Assembly (NCBI GenBank): GCA_963995505.1
Contig: OZ023180.1
Location: forward strand, 10,053,301 to 10,117,300
DNA: 64,000 nucleotides
Source of the DNA: Hypericum androsaemum
Lineage: Eukaryota > Streptophyta > Magnoliopsida > Malpighiales > Hypericaceae
Direction: 5' to 3'
Each line of letters begins with the position of its first letter. Within the stretch, counting starts at the first letter, position 1. Made by a program: the position numbers and the translations under genes. Below the pieces are notes generated by a model that worked only from the letters and a program-made list of their open reading frames with translations, was not told the origin of the DNA and searched no databases. Of the stretch, positions 37,983-49,076 are shown in pieces.

Positions 37983-38501
37983 CTGCCTCGTCTTCTCTTG
38001 GTAATTAATTAAATATTAATAATTTATGCACCTAAAAATTTTCTCTTGATATATAATTGATTGGTAGGAACATTTGATCGTTAATTTTTCAATAAAAATT
38101 AAAAAGAAAAATTGAATTTACTAGGTAGGGGCCCACAAAAAATTTGTGAATTAGTAAAATTCTAATCATAAAGTATACCAAAATCATTGTAACTTTTTTC
38201 GTGTTTCTTGTTTAGAGAGAACAAAAATAATTTAGATCATAATCGGATTCTGTGGGTCCAAACACTTTAAAAATCATGTTGACTATAAATTTATTTTTCA
38301 GTACTAGCTATCAGGAAAACCATAAATCAAAATGGTAGCTCCACGGAAACTTATAATATTTGACCACTTTCAATAAAAAAAATTGACCACTTATTTTCTG
38401 TCGGCCGGTCAGGGTAATATTGGCCGTCGGATTAGTGAGTAGAACCATGTCCAACAACAAATCAAGGGCTTCGTGTGGCTTCTCACACCATCATTTTCTT
38501 T
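37983..38501 (+). pseudogene. DUF1218 gene fragment, duplicate of the gene at 130-726
   Basis: 37985-38000 equals the end of exon 1 (cctcgtcttctcttg) followed by the same donor and intron start (gtaattaattaaa.attaat). 38413-38501 equals exon 2 (ggtaatattggccgtcgg, aaccatgtccaacaacaa, tcaagggcttcgtgtggctt). The intron is about 412 bp against 207, exon 2 has a 9-bp loss replacing SMLVI, and homology stops at 38501, before the last membrane helix. Only fragments remain, so it is non-functional. Confidence 0.85.
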
Positions 38502-38504
38502 CTT

Positions 38505-38720
38505 TTTGAAGATCAAAGATAGTAATTTCATCAAAAAAATTGCACAAAGCTCGTTGGAGGTGGCGTATACATAAATTTACACTCAAGTAAACTCAAAAAG
38601 TTCTCCATAGCCAAAAGTTCTAGCATTCAATCATTATCTTTGAATGTTGAGTTGATGTAATTTACTAGTACTTGACAATCGGACTCCACTTAGCTACAAA
38701 GAAAGGGAGGTGCTGCATGA
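38505..38720 (-). pseudogene. LINE RNase H fragment
   Basis: The minus strand encodes ESDCQVLVNYINSTFKDND, a stop, then MLELLAMENFLSLLECKF, like the plant RVT_3 RNase H domain at the end of LINE polyproteins (vEsDcq.lv..in....). It abuts the truncated DUF1218 fragment, so a LINE insertion may have caused that truncation. Confidence 0.5.
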
Positions 38721-38918
38721 TGTAAATTGCAGCAAGAATAGTATCCAAATATACATCGGAGGGAGGTCGAGTTCACAAAACCTGAATTCTGGGTTCAAAT
38801 ACACGGTTGCCCCGAACTAAATCATTGTAGACACGGTAGACGCTTTAGGGAATCAATTCAAAGGAAAAGTCTTGTTTGAAATGCCGGGAGAAGGAACGCG
38901 AAGGAAAGAAGAGATCCT

Positions 38919-40485
38919 TGACAAGGGGGTTTTTGAATGCCCCGATATAATAAAAGGAGTACGGGTATAATGTCAAACCACGAGGAGTGGGTTCAAGACA
39001 TCTCAAAAGAATCACAAGCTAAACTAGCTTGGGTTGGTTGTTTTTGTTGTTTTTAAGTGATGAAACAATGACAAACTAAAATTGCTAAGGGTTAAAGACA
39101 AAAAGAGAGAAATGGGCAACGTACCTATCATACAATCTTCATGACTCGATTTCTCTTGGGCTTACTACGTACGTGGTGGGCCTAGGTGATTCTATGGCAA
39201 GGTACTTCAAAGTCACGTTCTTCATGCCTCGACTCGTGAGTTGTCAACGTCACTCAAGCTTGCCCGAAATACTTGTTCTAGCCCTCGACCCAACTCATAA
39301 ACGAACCACTTTAAGGCCAGCTATGTTCTATCCTTCACAGTCATGTCCTTCGAGTTTCATCTAGTCAATCGGTTAGTCTTTCTACGCTCCCCTTCACTGT
39401 CAAGTCCATCGGGTTATGCTACGATCAATTGGCAAGTACCATAGATTGGGGTTAATGCTACCAACACTTAGCTCCAACACAAGATCCATTGAGCCAAAGC
39501 ATTACAACCCATAATTGATACCCACTCTAATCTAAAAGCCTATTGCAAACTAAGCCACTCAGGCACCTAGGGCACCTGACCCAAAAGAAGAATACTCACA
39601 ACTCATCAACGTGAACAATAATGCATTAAAGATGAAACAATATCACAAGAGTAATAATAAGGTTAATCGGTTAGGTCGTGTCGCTACTTTCCCGTCATCA
39701 ACGCTCCTTGGAGCTTCTTCCCTAAGCCTCTAAACCCTAGCTTTTAGTCTCAAAATGTCAAACCCTCGCTAGGTAAAAGTAAGAGGGGTATTTATAGTTC
39801 AACCCCACTCTCAACCCTAAAAACCTAAGAAAAGTCTGAAATACCCTTAAAGTATTTTTACATTGCACAAAAAATCCTTTCCGAACATCATTCTGAGCTG
39901 GCAAGGCAGTTTCTTCTCTGGGCACCATTCTGTGGGCACAGACTTTGATCAATGCGATTCCTATCGTTCAGTGACTTTGTCCATCGTTCGACAGATTCGC
40001 CTGTGAATGACTTCTCCTTTCTTCCCGGTTGCCGTTTGGCAAGTGTTTTCGCCATCCAAATTCAGGCGTCATTCACTGGGTTGTCCGTTGATCGGTGCTA
40101 TCTTCAAGATTCTATCGTTTGGCGGGGTTTTTGCTGACCAAAATCAGGCAGGAAAATTCAAGGTTCAGGGCTGACCTAGGGTGTCGTTCGGTGCCTAGGC
40201 CGCCATCCAGTAGCTGGTGCAAGGCATTCACCGGTCCGAAATACTTTTGCCGAGTGGCGACTTCAGTGTATTTTCTGACTTTGCCTTTTCTCGTCCGGAC
40301 TCCTTCCAGACTCCGCATCTTCGAGTGCTCCTCTTGTCATGAACCCCTAAAATTGGGTAAGACCATTCAAGGTAACATACCTAAAATTGGCCAAAAAGAC
40401 ACGAGACTCAAGAACTTGAGATGCAAAAATGGGTCGAAATGACCCTTTAATGGCGTGATAAAATAGGCATTTTTCACGCTCATCA
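38919..40485 (-). mobile_element. Solo LTR of the gypsy family, perfect target duplication
   Basis: Starts TGACAAGGGGG and ends CACGCTCATCA; flanked by ATCCT at 38914-38918 and 40486-40490. It follows the LTRs at 26653 and 32973 along its length (gtcaaaccacgaggagtgggttcaagacatctc; gggtatttatag; the ratio-like GC-rich middle; ggcgtgataaaat). TATA box at 39789-39796 on the minus strand. The 1567 bp have no interior, so unequal recombination between two LTRs is the likely origin. Confidence 0.85.
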
Positions 40486-40490
40486 ATCCT

Positions 40491-41228
40491 GCAAAATTAG
40501 GTCAAACTGGATATTGACAAACCTCTACTCATAAATTCACTATTGAAATTGAACATCTACCCCAAAAATAGATCTCTTTCAAGTATGAATGATGCCTAAA
40601 TTCTTATATGGGTATGGAATTTTGGATCATCACAGAAAACCTGCAACGCAGGGGATTCTAATGTACAGCTAAACAAAGGAAACACACCTCTATTTTGGAA
40701 CTCGTTGAGATCAAATTATATTTGTAATAATAGATATTCCAACAAAGAAAGCCGACAAATGAAGAAACCGATGAATACCGCCTCAACTTCTCACAACCCA
40801 AACCATAAGGTAGCGGTTGAGAATCAAAATGAGGAACAGCTGTGAAAGTTTGAAAATGATGAAGACAAGAGTGGAGAAAAACACAGGTTGCTGCTATTCA
40901 GGAAAATCTCTGGTCAAAAATAGGTGATGGAGATGGAGATGTGGGAGTTTCTGCCCTATCTGGTGTCCTAAAAAAGGTTTTCTCAAAATGGGGTCCTTTT
41001 TAAAAGAAATCTGGATATGGTGTCCAAACCAACGAAAATCTTAAAAGTCTTGAACTAACCATGTCAACATGACTAATTTTCTTTAACCCACGAAATTGCA
41101 AAAAAAATATTTCAAGGATGGTATTCAAACCCATACCCCTACGTGACATTTATGGACGTCGTGTTGACCAACTCAACCATGTTGTCTTTCATGTCTAATT
41201 GTCACAATTATTGTAATTAATGTGATCA
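40491..41228. other. Intergenic
   Basis: No gene or repeat boundary recognised. Confidence 0.4.
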
Positions 41229-42268
41229 CATTACAAGAAAAAAACTCTTAGCGCGCCGTAGTAGGAGTTGTTTACCCGTACTTTGAATACAAGTTTTTAA
41301 CTCTTACGATGACACACAACGAGTTTTTTTCTCGTAGTGTGCTGGCACAGTATGACATAAAAATTTATACTATGTTTGGACACTATATCCAAAATTATTT
41401 CGACAGAAACTCCATTTTGGTAAATTTCTTTTGGGTACCTGATTGGGCAAAAACCCAGATGTGGAGATCATCGCAAATCAAAGGCACTGCCGACAAAATA
41501 AAACTGATTATTGACGATTCAATACCTGGTGGGAAAAACATGAATTCCAAGGCAAGGGTGCACATAGTTAACTGGCTTGGAGCATGAAGGTGAAAGCTCG
41601 TATGGAGGAGTATACAGAGGTAGATTTGGCCAAGGGAAAAAGGGAAAATTTGACCAAGAGTATACAGTGCTTCAAGACAACAGTTCAACCTGATCAAATC
41701 AAGCAGTCAGTTTGGTGGCAGATTTGACCAAGGGAAAAAGGGCAGGCCATCTTTGGCATGGTAGAAATGGACAAACATGACAGTTACCTAGGTATTCCAT
41801 CTCTTTGGGAGAAATCTAACGTATCTGCACTCACTTTGTTCATGAAAAGGTGGTTAAAAACGTACAATCATAAAAACATAAACTTCTCTCTATAACTGGT
41901 AAAGAGATAATGATAACCACCTCTAGCTTAGAAGGTGCTAGTTCACTAGGAATATTGATTCAACCAATCTGTCTCTCGATGAAACTGAGAAATATATCTC
42001 TATCTTTATTGACATCAGAAGAAAGATCTTCAATTTTTCTCTTTTGTTATCCCTATCTCATAGATAGAGTATTTAAATCAATACAGAACCATCAACATGA
42101 CTTCATTAGTAAATACTATAAGATCTGGTACATTAAAATTCATGGGTATCAGCCGAAATCCATTAGATATTTTTCTAGAAATAGCTATAAAAAATGTTAA
42201 ATTCAGAGCAATTTCGAGTATAGTTGTGGTAGCTAGAAATCACCACGTTATTGGTGGTCAAAATAAGA
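41229..42268. other. Unassigned; possible CACTA end at left
   Basis: CATTACAAGAAAAAAACTC at 41229 is one base from the CACTACAAGAAAA start of plant CACTA transposons, followed by 'cgccgtagtaggagttg' and 'ctcgtagtgtgc', which could be subterminal repeats. No matching right end was seen. Frames at 41309-41587 and 41910-42200 have no recognisable domain. Confidence 0.3.
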
Positions 42269-42276
42269 CAACAAAG

Positions 42277-44312
42277 CAGGGATGGCAAAAATACTCATAC
42301 CCCGTGGGTCGGGCCTTCTCTTTATCCCGTGGGTCTATGGTATGTTTTTTTTTAGGGGTAGGGTCTATAGTATGTTGAGTTTGACTTTGTCTAAGGTAGG
42401 GTATGAATATGGATCCACTTTTAGAGGTGAGGTCTATGGTAGAGTATGAATCCTAAGAATCCCAACCCTACCCATACTCTTTTACCATACTTTGGACCCT
42501 ACTCTAACTAGATCTTAATTAGACCTCGTTATCTTTATATTTTAACTTGTAAATTGTAATAAAGTTCTCAAATATTATGAAATATGCTTCACTTATTGAT
42601 GATATTGACTCTGAAATTCGAGGTACAAATAATTCTAAATTTTTTTATTGATATACTAGATATAATTTTCACAAAATCATTATCTTTATGTATTTTGAAT
42701 TTGAAAGGAAGAAACTTCTACTATTTAATTTAAAATATAAAATTTGATGTTTTATTGTTTCTTAAAGTTTTTATTGAATGTTGATGTATAAAATATTAGA
42801 TGTCTTGCATTTATAATTTATTTAATTTTATAACTAAAATTGGAAAAAGTCTATTTTAGTACCCTGTGGTATCGTCGAAAATTACTTTAGTACCAAGTGG
42901 TTAAAAACCGATCAATTGAGTCAAATTTCAGCCAACTAACATCACTTAGGTCAATGAGGAACTGCCCATCTAAAAGGCAGCGTTTAAGGTACGAGGTAGC
43001 GAACCACGTCAAATATTCTAGCATACTTGTAAAATGACATGTCGAGGTGCCAAAATATTAAAGTAGTCGCTGATTTATTTATAATATGAAAAAAAAAACT
43101 ATATCATTTACCCATCTCATCCTTTCTACATTCCCTGTCTCCTTCGCTTTCCTCCTCCTCTCTTTCTCTCTCCCCCTCCCATTTCCCTTGGAGTCAATAA
43201 AGTTACGAGCTCCAAAGCCTAAAAGCAACTTGTGGAGAGCAGAGAACTTCAAAAAGGAAAAGATTCCACCTCTAACAAAAACCTTCAAACAGCGGTATGG
43301 GTAGAAAGATTCAAACTTCGATCCAAGTACAAAAAGATTCAAACTTGATCATGGGTTATCACCAGGAGATCAATTAAGGCAAAATTAAAGAGTATAAAGT
43401 TGGGTTAATGAGATTGACCTTCATCTTGTAGAGGATTTCTCAACCTATCATGGTATTGACTCAAAGTTCGCTCATTTACCTTCTTCTTCTTACCTTCTAC
43501 TGTATGAATCAAACTAGAGAGAGAGAAAAAGGCAAGCAACCCCCCTCCCGACCGTCATAATTACGAAAACAGCACGTGTGGTGAGGCGCTTCCCCTACAC
43601 CGGCCTCATCCAGGCCACCGGCTCCTTCTCCGATGACTCCTTCCTCGTGAAAGAAGCCACGAATCAGTCTATAAGGCTATTCTCGACAGCAGCGCCCTCG
43701 TCCCCAGGTGGACCCACCGCATCCGGTTCGCTCTCCACCTGGCCCGCTCGGTCCATCCCTTCACACTGTCAGCGTCATCCAATGCGACATAAGTCCTCCG
43801 ACATCCTCATCGATGCTGCCGCTCGACGACATAAGTCGAGGAAGATCTGCTCCGCAACATTCTCTCCGCCCTTTCCCCTTCCTAGATCGATCTCCAGAAT
43901 ACCCTCAATGGAAATAACGACTCTACCCGAAAAGAAGGTTGAATTGTTTGATATTAAATTGGGTGTGTGAGATTATTAGGAAGGAGAAGGGTTGGCGTGC
44001 CACGTCAATTGATCGATTTTGAACCACACACGGTACTAGAGTACTTTTTGGCAATATCACATTATATTAAAGTAGACTTTTTCTAATAAAATTTTTTGTT
44101 CAAAAATTATCATAAATGTCTTGTATTTGATTTAAGGGTCAGATTAATCAGACCATGTAGACCCTACAGACCTTAAGAGCAAGGGTAAGGGTATGAGTTC
44201 AATAATAAAAATTTTCAAAGATCGATAGTAAGATATGAGTCCAACTCTTCAAATTAGGATATGTGTTGGGTCCTATCGATATCCTGTTCTACCTTACCCA
44301 TCGTCATACCTA
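42277..44312. mobile_element. Non-autonomous hAT-like element, interrupted by a MULE
   Basis: Left end CAGGGATGGCAAAAATAC and reverse-complemented right end TAGGTATGACGATGGG are hAT-type termini (YAGGxATGxCxA). Flanks are CAACAAAG (42269-42276) and CAATAAAG (44313-44320), an 8-bp duplication with one mismatch. The subterminal sequence has repeated 'gggtctatggtatg' and 'taccatactttggaccc'. Without the nested 42842-44084 element it is about 780 bp and has no transposase. Confidence 0.65.
42842..44084. mobile_element. MULE-like element with GC-rich cargo, nested in the hAT
   Basis: Left GGAAAAAGTCTATTTTAGTA and reverse-complemented right AGAAAAAGTCTACTTTAATA are inverted repeats; 'ccgatcaattga' recurs inverted further in. 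Flanks ACTAAAATT (42833-42841) and AATAAAATT (44085-44093) fit a 9-bp target duplication with one mismatch. The interior 43560-43970 is GC-rich and codon-like (RRFPYTGLIQATGSFSDDSF), unlike its AT-rich arms, suggesting a captured gene piece I cannot name. Termini resemble those of 53365-54697. Confidence 0.6.
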
Positions 44313-44320
44313 CAATAAAG

Positions 44321-44814
44321 GACAGCTCTGCTTCAGCAGCTAAAGTCCAGGCGATCACTAGGCAGTTGAAGCATGAATGTGCAGATCCACTCCGACTGCA
44401 AGCAGGTAGTAGAATTCATCAATGGACAGACTAATTACAATGAATGGCATATAGAGAATGATTCCAAACAGAAATGAGGTTACCAATTGAATTCAATTGG
44501 TGACATCATCTGTAAAATTGTGTGCCGCTTGCCTTCTCATTAGATCAATACGATTTATATACAACTTACAATGTAGGTTTAGGGTTAGGGTTGGACGTTC
44601 CCTACCATGCTTTTCCTATTCTGATAGTATGTCTACAAATACACATTCCTAATCAACTGCAAAAAATATATTCAGTTTCTTAATGCATCACGCCAACTTG
44701 GACATGTGCGTACAGCGTTTCAACACTGCCATCCGAGCTAAATGCTCTTTTGTATAACGATTTCCCAAGTAATATAAGATAACCACCCTAAAAAAATTGA
44801 AAATCGATAGTTAC
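44321..44814. other. Intergenic
   Basis: No gene recognised. Confidence 0.4.
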
Positions 44815-44952
44815 CGCGTTGCTCATGAACTGAGAGCGTTGAAGCCATTGTTTTTGGTGCAAAGGTAATCAAAATCGTTGCTTGTATTGAACATTGCAAG
44901 GAGAACTGTCCTCACAAGACGAGGTAGCTTATAACCTCTTGAAATATCCCAC
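44815..44952 (-). pseudogene. TPS: Orphan terpene synthase exon 5
   Basis: The minus strand encodes RWDISRGYKLPRLVRTVLLA and MFNTSNDFDYLCTKNNGFN between intact AG and GT sites, matching exon 5 of TPS1 (18554-18416). It is 138 nt instead of 139, so frame is lost at the end. No other exon lies beside it; the next sequence to the right is the 3' flank of TPS2. It is a relic of a third copy or of unequal exchange. Confidence 0.85.
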
Positions 44953-45171
44953 CTAGATCGAACTCGAATTCTAAGCATGGTGCAGCTTGTTATAAGTGTG
45001 ATCATCATAGTTGATTAGAAAATGGCAATCCGCAGTATTCTGATTCTGTCAAAGATAAATTGGGTAACCCATCATTTTATTTATAGGAGCTTTAATTTTT
45101 GAGCCGTATAGGCAATGAAGGAAATGGTACACCAATTACACAATTTAGAACTCAAATCCCTATATCATTAA

Positions 45172-48100
45172 TCAATCGATTGGAAGGGGCAGCAACAACA
45201 AGGTCATAAGACGCTCCTTGGTTTCTTCACCCGGGTTAATCCCATGTCCATCGCCATTCTTGTAGAAGTACTGAGAGATTCTGACAAGATTCTGGCTGGC
45301 TCTTATGAAGGTCTCCGGGAAAGGGAAGTTGCTGGTGATGGCTTTGTTCATCTTCTTCCAAGTGTTGTTAACCAATTCTATAATGTGTTCCCTACCGGCT
45401 TCTTCTCCCACTCCAGCTTCCTTCATGTAGCATTCTACCGCCTTCATCACGTCTCCTCTTGCTAACTCGTCCTATTTGCGTCACACGTATGATTAATGAG
45501 AGAATCAAAATATAATAATTAATAAATTGTTCAAATGAAAAAAAAATACGAAATTACTAATTCTAAAAAATTAAATTGACTCACTAACAAAATTCCCGCA
45601 CTTGATACGTTAATAGAATCTAGAAAGGCAGACGTACCTTTGAAGTACCCAGATCATTGGTGAGTCTGAACATGGTGGCGCAACAACGTACGATACATTG
45701 AACATCTTCTATATATTTCAATGCTTCGTCTCTTACTTTGTCAGTTGAAAGAACGTAAAACCCACTTAACATATCCTCCGTGGTACCATTTCGCCTCTTG
45801 CATATATGCATTACAGAGATTTGCCCACTAAAATTAACGAGGAAGGCGAACAAATTAATTAACAGGATCATAATTAATTAACAGGATAAAAACAAAGTAG
45901 CTAGCTTGGGAAATGGATAGTTACCGCTTTGCTCATGAACCGAGTGCCGTTGAAGCCATTCTTCTTAATGCACTTGTAACCAATTTCGTTGCTTGTATTG
46001 AACATTGCAAGGAGAACTGTCCTCACAGGAGGAGGTAGCTCATCAACTCTAGAAACATCCCACCTGGATCAAACCCGAATTAAGAAAGATGAATCATATT
46101 ACAACCAGAGAGGAAGAGTGTGAAATAAGAACCTGTTCACAATGTCTGTAAATAGCTCGAGTTCTTCGAGTGAACCATAGACATTATACACATCATCTAC
46201 CAAAGTTATGAGGCTTGCAATCTTGGCTTCCCCAATTCTAACATCTTTAAATTGTGGTTCATGAATCATGGCAGAACTCCAAAGATAGTGTTCTAGGGTC
46301 CTGTCTCTGGCGAAACTGATACCATTTAATCCCATATCCAACCACCATCTGAAAATTCATCACAATTTAGTTAGCTGGTAATTAGTATAGTACAAATGAC
46401 TCGCATGTCCCACTCTTGGTGTGTCGTTGTAAACTCAGTTGTCATCCTCTAATAACCCTAATTCTCGATATATCCCACTTGCTTTATTCAAGATGTAACA
46501 TTGTTATTATCTTGAACAAATAAGAAAAGTATAGTACAAGTGACTATAGTCCAAGTAAAAGTTCGAGTCTTTTAAAAACTTTTGGAAGCAATTAGAGCAA
46601 TATGTTACGATAAATAATACCTTAATAGTTCCTGAACCTCTTGTAAGTATGTGGATTGGACAATGTTGTAATCCAATTTGGCAAGATGAAGCAAACTTGG
46701 GTTCATGTGCTCCTCGTGCTCATATACATCAATGTACCACTTTGCCTCCATCCTATTTAGCCTCCAATGCAAAGGCATATCCAAAGCACGGTCCACACTT
46801 CTTGCCCAAAAATCCGACAAGGCAGATCCTTGCATATGTTTCTTTAGCTCCGTAGCGGCATAGGTTTTGGTCTCATCTATGGTTGCTTCATCTTCATGGC
46901 CCAGGAAAGAAGCTTCATATAAGCTTAGCAACACATTGACATCTTCATGGAGTGATGCTCTCTTTGATTCTTCATGCTTCTCTTTGAAATTTCTGACGAC
47001 ATCTGCCCATAAATATAGCAGTGGCATGATCTTTTTAATTGTAAATATATTAAAATTTCACAGATTTCGAGATTGAGAGCAGTGGTATAAAGATCTCCTT
47101 CGGTCCAAGAAGGATGTTGGGCGTCAAGGTGATAGAGTGAGTCAATTGCAGTTGCAACCTCCTTTGCGAAGTGATACTCCAAGCCTAGTCTTTGGACGGA
47201 ATCGATGAGCTCCAACTTATCCAAGATATTCATCTTCGCCCGGAAAAGATCCTTAACATCTTCTTTTAATCGTTCAACCTGCTTCATTTGCCTTTCATCC
47301 TGAGTAAATAATTGTTTCAAACAATTAGGATATGCTGGAGTATTACCAAACACACATAGATACAATTATCTCTTTGCAATCTTCTTACCCTCTTCTTCTT
47401 GCTCGTTTACTATTATTCATATATTCTAATTTCTATTTTGCCGAATGCTTAATTTATATCGTTGAGTCTTTTATGTCATTAATTAGATTTTGTTATTCAA
47501 TTTCTTTATGTCATTAAATAGGCTTCTTTAGTTTTTGTAAATTTATTATTTAAAAATTTTAGAATTATAAAAAAATGCAAATACAAAGTCGATATTTTTA
47601 TTTTAGAGTTTCTATTTTTTTAATTTTTAATTTTTTCAAATTTTAGTATATCTGCTTCTTTATTTTCATTTTTTAATATTATTTATAGAAATTCTATTTA
47701 AAAATAATGAATAGAAAATATATATGGTTCAATGAGAGAGATGGATGTCAACTAGAGATGACATATCACCAAAATTAATTACAAGATATTAATTGTTCTA
47801 ATTTATGAAGTTTATGGTGCAAATTGACTAAAATTTTAGTATATAATATTAAATGTATTTTAATGACAGGTATAAGAGACTATTTTCCTTTTATTCATAT
47901 TTTGGATGACATTTTTTGACTGAATTATATAAAGCTAAAATCTTCGTCGTATAGTAATGGATTTTTTTTTCACTCGCATTAAAGTTGACTTTTGATTAAT
48001 AAATATATAAATAACAAAAGTTATCTTGTCTATATATTCTAGTCACCTAAAATATCGGTTTGTAGAGTTATTCAAAAGCTACATTCCATGGAGATTTTTT

Positions 48101-48776
48101 TACAATAAGATGACCATCACAAAAATCATTTAAAGACAATTCAAAAGAGGGATGATGATGTAAAATTTATCAAACAAATAAGTTTAGTACAAATTATTAA
48201 AATATTTTTTAAGTATGTAAAGTATGTAAAAATATATGTATTTATTAAAAAAAAATATATTATGAGATAGTTGGGAACCAGATTTAGCACTCACATATTT
48301 TTAAAAAATATTAATTATTATGATAAAAATATTATTATATTTTTACACTGCTCGGGACCGGGACTTTTCATTAGTTAAGAATGACTGTCATTTTACAAGA
48401 AAATATAGTTAAGTTTTTAAAAGACTCGAACTTTTACTTGACCCAGTTTATAATTATAAAAGCAGAAAAAAACCAAATAAAAAAGCCAGAGGAAATTAGA
48501 AAGTGAAAGGGGCATCACATCGATACTGTACGCAGAAGTGTATGACTGAAAGAGATTGTAATCCCAGACGGATGGCTGGTAGTTCCCGGAACGTCGGGAA
48601 ACTTCCGCTTCTTTGCTCGCAACTTTTATTTCCGTCGGTACACGGCCAACAATCCGACGCCGGTTAATATTGCCGCCTCGAGGTTCTGGGTGCTTCTTCA
48701 TAATGGGTAAAGAGGGTGGGCGAGCCAAGGAACATGCAATTGGCATAGAGGAGAGAGATTTCGCTAGGGTAGCCAT
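45172..48776 (-). pseudogene. TPS: Terpene synthase TPS2, broken duplicate of TPS1
   Basis: All seven exons are found: 48776-48519, 47299-47076 (truncated), 47002-46621, 46348-46133, 46063-45925, 45827-45638 and 45471-45172, with the start codon, RRx8W and C-terminus (LPLPID) preserved. Three lesions are visible. (1) The last 44 nt of exon 2, its donor and the first half of intron 2 are deleted, fusing 'accactgctct' to intron sequence and shifting frame. (2) 59 nt are missing from exon 6 after CACGGAGGATAT, another frameshift. (3) Exon 4 reads LVDDVYNVYGS, the third metal-binding Asp changed to Asn. Exon 3 has one extra codon. It should not make an active enzyme, although its exons otherwise stay close to TPS1, which implies recent loss. 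Confidence 0.9.
47300..48518 (-). other. Enlarged intron 1 of TPS2
   Basis: This intron is 1219 bp against 710 bp in TPS1. The extra sequence is very AT-rich (47400-48400) with no recognisable element ends. Confidence 0.6.
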
Positions 48777-48818
48777 TTTGGGTGTAGCTTCAGTCACTCA
48801 TTGAAAGTACCATTTATG

Positions 48819-48826
48819 TATTTATA
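48819..48826 (-). promoter_or_regulatory. TATA box of TPS2
   Basis: TATAAATA on the minus strand, 43 bp before the start codon, in sequence shared with the TPS1 promoter. Confidence 0.65.
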
Positions 48827-49076
48827 GCCACAAGAAGTCAAGAACTCAGTTGGAGTAACATTTGGATTGATTTTTTTTTTGTTGATAAAACGTATAAGAG
48901 AGAGTGAATCACGTGAGATGAATTATTAAGGTTTGACCAAGGAGAGAGTGAGCATTATGTGTTTAATTAACTTCCATGCATGTTTTCTCTTTTGGACAGG
49001 TGGTCTCCATGCATGATCTGACCGGTTAAAATAAGGAAGCGCCAATGAGATTCCACCTGCATGGAACAACAAACGG

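Noticed and set aside
41229..41360. CACTA transposon
   Set aside because: Only one end-like motif, one base off, and no partner end or 3-bp duplication; kept only as a note.
41910..42378. Possible organellar insert (frames of 96 and 93 residues)
   Set aside because: Compared mentally with common plastid genes and no convincing match; left as unassigned.
43086..43342. Frames of 72 and 87 residues on opposite strands
   Set aside because: Low-complexity CT/GA-rich sequence in the MULE interior; no domain.
47076..47365. TPS2 read-through frame of 146 residues as a functional short protein
   Set aside because: It starts in intron 1 and runs through a deletion junction into intron 2; an artefact of lost splice signals.
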